Below, piece by piece: positions 60,700-64,000 of a DNA stretch of 64,000 bases; position 1 is the stretch's first letter, and every line of letters begins with the position of its first letter. The DNA is from Desulfobacterium sp. GTDB lineage: Bacteria; Desulfobacterota; Desulfobacteria; Desulfobacterales; Desulfobacteraceae. Under the pieces are notes generated by a model that saw only the letters and a list, made by a program, of their open reading frames with translations, searched no databases and was not told where the DNA came from. Where the stretch lies: assembly GCA_016342325.1 (NCBI GenBank), contig JAEINR010000002.1, positions 124,001-188,000 on the forward strand, given 5' to 3'. Made by a program: the position numbers and the translations under genes.

Positions 60700-62928
60700 T
60701 TAAAAGCGAAGGGACAGGCTTGCACCCACGGTGCGGTCCGTTGCGGGAAAACCGTCACTGGTGACATAGGACGTGTCAAACAGGTTCTTCACGTACAGTT
60801 TCAAAGCGGCCTTGCAATGGGGGAACCAGGAAGGGGGTAACTCCTGGACCAGGCCAGCGTCCATCACGTGGTAGTCATCGATGGCCACCTGGGTGAACGA
60901 ATATTCATCTGGTCCGATCATCTCCGATTTTTCGGTGACCTGCTTGTCCTGGTACCGGTAATCCAATAGAAGGGACGTGCGTTCAAACAGGGAATAATTA
61001 AACCCTGCCGAGACCCGGTGTTTGGCCCGCTGGTCACAGGCGGTCTGTCCGGCCGGTTCTGAGCCCTTGCTGTCAAAATCCAGGAAGGCGTAGCCCAAAT
61101 AGACGCTCAGCCTGTCGTGGAGGTGCCCCTCCACCTGGAATTCCACGGTCTGCTGGACCACCTTTTCCAGGTTGATCATCCAATCAGAGTATTCCAGCCC
61201 CTGGAAATCGTAGTCTCCCTTGGGCGGTGTGAACGAGGCAAAACTGCTGTTCGAGGCCATGAAGTCCTTGATTTCATAGTAGGCATAATTGATCTTCAGG
61301 TTGAGGTCGCCTGCGATCCTGCGGGAGACCACCAGGTCATACCCCATGCCGTGCTCCGGGTCTATCCAGGCCCCGGCGGGCCTGGATGCCGGCTGGTAAT
61401 ACCCGTGGTAGTCGGGGGCATGCCACACCTTGCTGACGCCCAGGGAAACCGAGGTGTCCCGCAGCCCGTCGGCCAGGCTGTCCAGATCCCAGGTGAGAAA
61501 GGATTTGGGGAGCAGCTGGTTCCATTTTCGCTCCATCCACCGCTCCCTGCCGGTGATAAAGGTCTGGTTTAAAAGCGAAAAGTTGGAGACCCATATATTC
61601 ACATCCTCATACCTCAGTCCCATGAGGAGATTCAGGCCCGGTGCAATGGTCCATTTGTCCTGGATAAATCCGGACAGGGCTTCGAAGCGCTTGTGGTCTT
61701 CCAGGGGATAGTTCCACCGGGCGGTCTTGCCGAAATGGTCATGGAATTGCTCAAAATCCACGCCGATTGTGGTGAGGTGGGAGGAGAAAAGAGAGAACTC
61801 GTTTTGAACCTTTCCACCCTTCTGATCCCAGTACATATCCCACCAGGAGGTGGATTTTCCGGCAGCGGGATTTTTGGGGTTGTTCCAGTCCATGTAGTCC
61901 CGGACCAGCTTTTCTTCCGAGGTGTAGGCGTCCACGGACCAGGTGCCAAAGGGGCTGGGCTGCCGGATGCTGAGCCGGTAGGAGGTGGTCTCTTTGTCCC
62001 ACACGGGCGCCATCCAGTCCAGGTATCGGGTGTCGACCTTTGGATAGTCATCATCATAGGTGGCGCCCGGGGTGTTGGGCAGGTTTTTAACGGGGGTTTC
62101 CCTTTCCGAATCGGAGCGGGAGGCGCCCACGGTGATGTAGCCCTCCGAGGGCAGGAGATATCCGAGTCTGGCGTGGGCGGTCTTGGCCTCTGTATTGGTA
62201 TGCCGGAGATAACCGTCGGTGCGATAGTACTGATACCCGAAATCGTAGATGAACTTGCCGACCCCTCCTTTTATATAGGCGGAATCGTTGTGGGTGCCGT
62301 AGGAGCCATAGTCGAGGTTCACCGTCACCTCTGGCTTTAACGAATCGTATTGCCGGGGGACCCGGGAAATCAGGTTCAGGACACCCCCGATGCTCTTGCC
62401 GGGATAGTCGGCAAAATGGGGACCGGGCTTTACTTCGATGGTCTCGAACAGCCAGGGGGGCAGCTCACCGTAATCAACGATGTTGGTGGACTGATGGCCC
62501 CCGGTCTTTCGCAGGGGCATTCCGTCTATGGCGGTGGAGAACCGGCCGCTGGAGAACCCCCGCATGTAGATGGAGTCGTCACTGGGCACAAGGTCGGACG
62601 ATCCCCTGCCGTCAAAGATCGGCAACCGGGTGACGATCTGGGAGATGTTCTGCATGGGCCCCGGGGTTTCAATTTTATCGATGTCGATCAGGGTTTCCGT
62701 GGGGGTGAAGGAGAACTCTTCGTGGGCCGAGTCGGCAGAGACATTGATCGTTCCGATGTGAAAGACCTTTTTCCAGTCATCGGTTTGTTTTTCCGGGGTT
62801 GCCGTGTCATCGGCCCAAGCGGTTCCAGGCGGATACAAAAGCATGAGCGTTCCCAGGAGGAGTATCCCGTTTCCTAACGATCGCCAAAGGTTTAATCGAC
62901 ATTGTATTTCTTTTCTTCTGTGTAACAT
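60700..62928 (-). CDS. TonB-dependent receptor (metallophore cluster, proximal)
   Basis: A 742-residue receptor with a signal (LGNGILLLGTLMLLYPPGTAWA) and plug (PTETLIDIDKIETPGPMQNI, IYMRGFSSGRFSTAIDGMPL, LFETIEVKPGPHFADYPG, IGGVLNLISRVP). The barrel ends VGASLSLRF. SD AAAGGA precedes the start. First gene of the cluster, 27 bases before the NRPS, so receptor and biosynthesis are expressed together, as in siderophore loci. The sequence differs clearly from the distal receptor, so the two may recognise different complexes. Confidence 0.9.
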   Translation of the reverse strand: MLHRRKEIQCRLNLWRSLGNGILLLGTLMLLYPPGTAWADDTATPEKQTDDWKKVFHIGTINVSADSAHEEFSFTPTETLIDIDKIETPGPMQNISQIVTRLPIFDGRGSSDLVPSDDSIYMRGFSSGRFSTAIDGMPLRKTGGHQSTNIVDYGELPPWLFETIEVKPGPHFADYPGKSIGGVLNLISRVPRQYDSLKPEVTVNLDYGSYGTHNDSAYIKGGVGKFIYDFGYQYYRTDGYLRHTNTEAKTAHARLGYLLPSEGYITVGASRSDSERETPVKNLPNTPGATYDDDYPKVDTRYLDWMAPVWDKETTSYRLSIRQPSPFGTWSVDAYTSEEKLVRDYMDWNNPKNPAAGKSTSWWDMYWDQKGGKVQNEFSLFSSHLTTIGVDFEQFHDHFGKTARWNYPLEDHKRFEALSGFIQDKWTIAPGLNLLMGLRYEDVNIWVSNFSLLNQTFITGRERWMERKWNQLLPKSFLTWDLDSLADGLRDTSVSLGVSKVWHAPDYHGYYQPASRPAGAWIDPEHGMGYDLVVSRRIAGDLNLKINYAYYEIKDFMASNSSFASFTPPKGDYDFQGLEYSDWMINLEKVVQQTVEFQVEGHLHDRLSVYLGYAFLDFDSKGSEPAGQTACDQRAKHRVSAGFNYSLFERTSLLLDYRYQDKQVTEKSEMIGPDEYSFTQVAIDDYHVMDAGLVQELPPSWFPHCKAALKLYVKNLFDTSYVTSDGFPATDRTVGASLSLRF

Positions 62929-63083
62929 GGCACGAGTCCTTTCGGTGAAGGCGGTTTCCAGAATCTCTTTCCTCCGGCAGGGCGTACCTGTCCCGGGGAA
63001 AGAGAATTCTTTCCATCGCAGTTCTTACATGATTGACGAAAGGGACGGGTCCTGGTAGGATGGAACCGCTCCTGATTGGGGCC

Positions 63084-63131
63084 GGGAAAACAGATATTGC
63101 ACTTTTCGACGGGTTCGATATCTGTTTTCCC
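63084..63131. repeat. Perfect 14-bp inverted repeat in the leader of the TonB-NRPS operon
   Basis: GGGAAAACAGATAT (63084-63097) and ATATCTGTTTTCCC (63118-63131) with a 20-base loop. It lies about 160 bp before the receptor start codon on the transcribed strand. No T-run follows on either side, so it is not a plain terminator; a structured leader element or a protein site is possible. Confidence 0.7.
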
Positions 63132-63209
63132 ACCTATATTATCCGTTGTTTAATTTTTCCTCCATTCCTCTTTTCTCCCTGGGGTGTCAACATCAGGATG
63201 CCGTTAAAA

Positions 63210-63262
63210 ATAAAAAAAGCCATCAAGGTCGATAGACGTAAAATCTATGGCCTTCATGGCTT
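63210..63262 (-). terminator. Intrinsic terminator within the leader of the TonB-NRPS operon
   Basis: On the minus strand, AAGCCATGAAGGCCATAGA pairs with TCTATCGACCTTGATGGCTT (few mismatches), followed by TTTTTTTATTTTT. It lies about 60-115 bases after the predicted start site and ~280 bp before the receptor gene, so it either ends a short RNA or controls readthrough. A 17-codon frame beginning ATG 63257 overlaps it. Confidence 0.75.
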
Positions 63263-63329
63263 CGCTTGGTTCGGTTTTACTAATTGTATATCGCTTATCG
63301 ACATCTTCCAGATATCGCTTTGATGAAAA

Positions 63330-63359
63330 TCTATAATATGTGAATGTTAGGATGTCAAT
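63330..63359 (-). promoter_or_regulatory. Sigma-70 promoter upstream of the TonB-NRPS operon
   Basis: On the minus strand TTGACA (63359-63354), 17-18 bases, then TTATAG/TATAGA near 63336-63330. It points to the leader terminator and the receptor gene. The first transcribed bases hold two copies of AAGCGATAT 28 bases apart. Confidence 0.65.
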
Positions 63360-63402
63360 ACAATAATGACTTTTTTCTCATCAGGTGATAATGGGATGAA
63401 TC

Positions 63403-63534
63403 TCAGGCCTCCATCACTTCATGGTATCTGAAACAGGAGAGCAGGTGGTCGTTGACCATGCCCGTGGCCTGCATATAGGCATAGATGATGGTGGAGCGGT
63501 GAATTTGAATCTGTGTCCCTATTCTGAATGCCAT
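63403..63534 (-). pseudogene. tag: C-terminal remnant of DNA-3-methyladenine glycosylase I
   Basis: A 43-codon minus-strand frame. STIIYAYMQATGMVNDHL and SCFRYHEV closely resemble the C-terminal end of Tag, the alkylation-repair glycosylase. The upstream ~140 residues, including the catalytic region, are absent; before the STIIYAYM part the sequence is degenerate. The stop is at 63403-63405, 44 bases before the TTGACA of the operon promoter. Confidence 0.65.
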
Positions 63535-63730
63535 GTTAAAGAATCGCTGGTTGAATCATGTAAAAAAGCGAGATATCCCCTTAAAGAAAATCAAAATAGA
63601 AACAATCGAACAAGCCCAATCAGCTCCCACTCCTGGCACTATCTTTAGCTTATTCCTTGACGGAAAGTTTGTTACGACCGATATCAGCGTTTGTATGGAC
63701 AGTCGATTTGATAAGAAGACCTTGACCTAA
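63533..63730 (+). pseudogene. C-terminal remnant of a YoaP-like/GNAT-associated protein
   Basis: The plus-strand frame encodes KIKIETIEQAQSAPTPGTIF, then LDGKFVTTDISVCMDSRFDK, resembling the C-terminal YoaP-type domain found after GNAT acetyltransferases. The N-terminal part is missing, and the stop TAA comes from repeat copy G, which begins there. It faces away from the tag remnant, and both have lost their 5' parts at the same point (about 63500-63560). Confidence 0.45.
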
Positions 63731-63779
63731 CCCGGACAAGCCAGAACTAAAACGTTTTTTGATTTCCTTGCCAAAATAT
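63726..63779 (+). repeat. Dispersed two-hairpin repeat, truncated copy G
   Basis: Forward orientation: CCTAACCCGGACAAGCCAGA, then GATTTCCTTGCCAAAATATC; the final third is missing. Its first TAA provides the stop of the YoaP-like remnant. Confidence 0.75.
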
Positions 63780-63827
63780 CCTGGGGTAACTCCAGATACG
63801 TTCGGTTGGCCACCCGTTCCCCTTGGT

Positions 63828-64000
63828 TTAAACGACCAGGTCAATCTGTTGGATGGTTTTTATCTCCCCCTTCTCTGTGATGGCGATGCCTGTGCTGACA
63901 ACCTGCCCCAGGGTCTCATTGGCGGTGTTTTTCAATGAAAAACCGGAGTCCACAGAGCCGAGGTGAATGGCTCCGATCCCTGCTTCCGAAAGTTTTTTCA
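63828..64000 (-). CDS. C-terminal end of a large secreted/calcium-binding-type protein (partial)
   Basis: The minus-strand frame is open to the window edge and ends TAA at 63828. The visible 57 residues include EKLSEAGIGAIHLGSVDSGF and end IKTIQQIDLVV. The pattern (L-x3-GI-x-x-hxL, then a strand ending in hydrophobic residues) recalls the conserved end segment of RTX/haemolysin-type adhesins in Desulfobacterota. Evidence is limited to this tail, so the family is tentative. The longer track ORF 63650-63844 on this strand is unrelated and not coding. Confidence 0.45.
   Translation of the reverse strand, partial: KKLSEAGIGAIHLGSVDSGFSLKNTANETLGQVVSTGIAITEKGEIKTIQQIDLVV

Noticed and set aside
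62929-63400. Possible cobalamin or c-di-GMP riboswitch before the TonB-NRPS operon
   Set aside because: No B12 box (GCCACTG) and no GEMM-type core could be found by eye; only the terminator and hairpin are reported.
1-64000. CRISPR arrays, tRNA, rRNA, transposase or integrase genes
   Set aside because: No regularly spaced repeats, no cloverleaf candidates and no transposase motifs were seen; the dispersed repeats are scattered singly and are not CRISPR.

Overview
The window looks like a chromosomal segment of an anaerobic, probably sulfate-reducing member of the Desulfobacterota (Desulfobacterales-like). This rests on multihaem cytochromes, a siroheme/4Fe-4S sulfite-reductase-like protein, a 2-hydroxyacyl-CoA dehydratase cassette with its activase, several radical SAM enzymes, a rubrerythrin remnant and NhaC and OpuC-type transporters. 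No taxonomic search was possible, so the assignment is inference. No tRNA, rRNA, CRISPR array, transposase or integrase gene was seen.

Left part (1-20.7 kb). A four-gene Wadjet-type SMC anti-plasmid system (jetA cut by the window edge, jetB, jetC, jetD) is followed by a DUF952 gene. A BlaI/BlaR1-like repressor-sensor cassette follows on the minus strand, with a perfect 16-bp-arm palindrome in front of blaI. Next is a very large four-part fusion (PqqD-like, radical SAM, ArsM-like methyltransferase, DUF5714), a solute-binding protein, and a cupin plus siroheme/4Fe-4S pair behind an FNR-like box. A membrane-anchored cytochrome c/cytochrome b operon and an NhaC antiporter close this part.

Middle (21-43 kb). 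A TonB receptor, a YfiR-like protein and a hybrid histidine kinase form one operon. Then come pyrimidine genes (pyrD, pyrK, pyrE), a FapA/DUF342 protein, an unusual acyltransferase-PilZ fusion, a binding protein paired with a chemoreceptor, the full preQ0/preQ1 set queDECF, and an osmoprotectant ABC transporter.

Right part (44-64 kb). A MarR-controlled 2-hydroxyacyl-CoA dehydratase cassette (two subunits, activase, DUF4442 protein) is followed by a MocR-type regulator, a NimA-like flavoprotein and several gene wrecks. A minus-strand six-gene cluster fills 50.8-62.9 kb: TonB receptor, single-module NRPS (C-A-T-TE), radical SAM enzyme, MFS exporter, periplasmic binding protein, second TonB receptor. 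It has the parts needed to build, export and recapture a small peptide metallophore, and its leader carries a strong promoter, an intrinsic terminator and a second long inverted repeat. This is the best candidate for an undescribed system here.

A dispersed ~80-bp two-hairpin repeat occurs at least seven times, mostly at or next to stop codons; one copy supplies the last codons of the large fusion protein. The window also holds several remnants (rubrerythrin, tag, a YoaP-like gene, a glutamine-synthetase-like stub, a deleted activase-DUF4442 duplicate, a frameshifted orphan), which suggests frequent small deletions.
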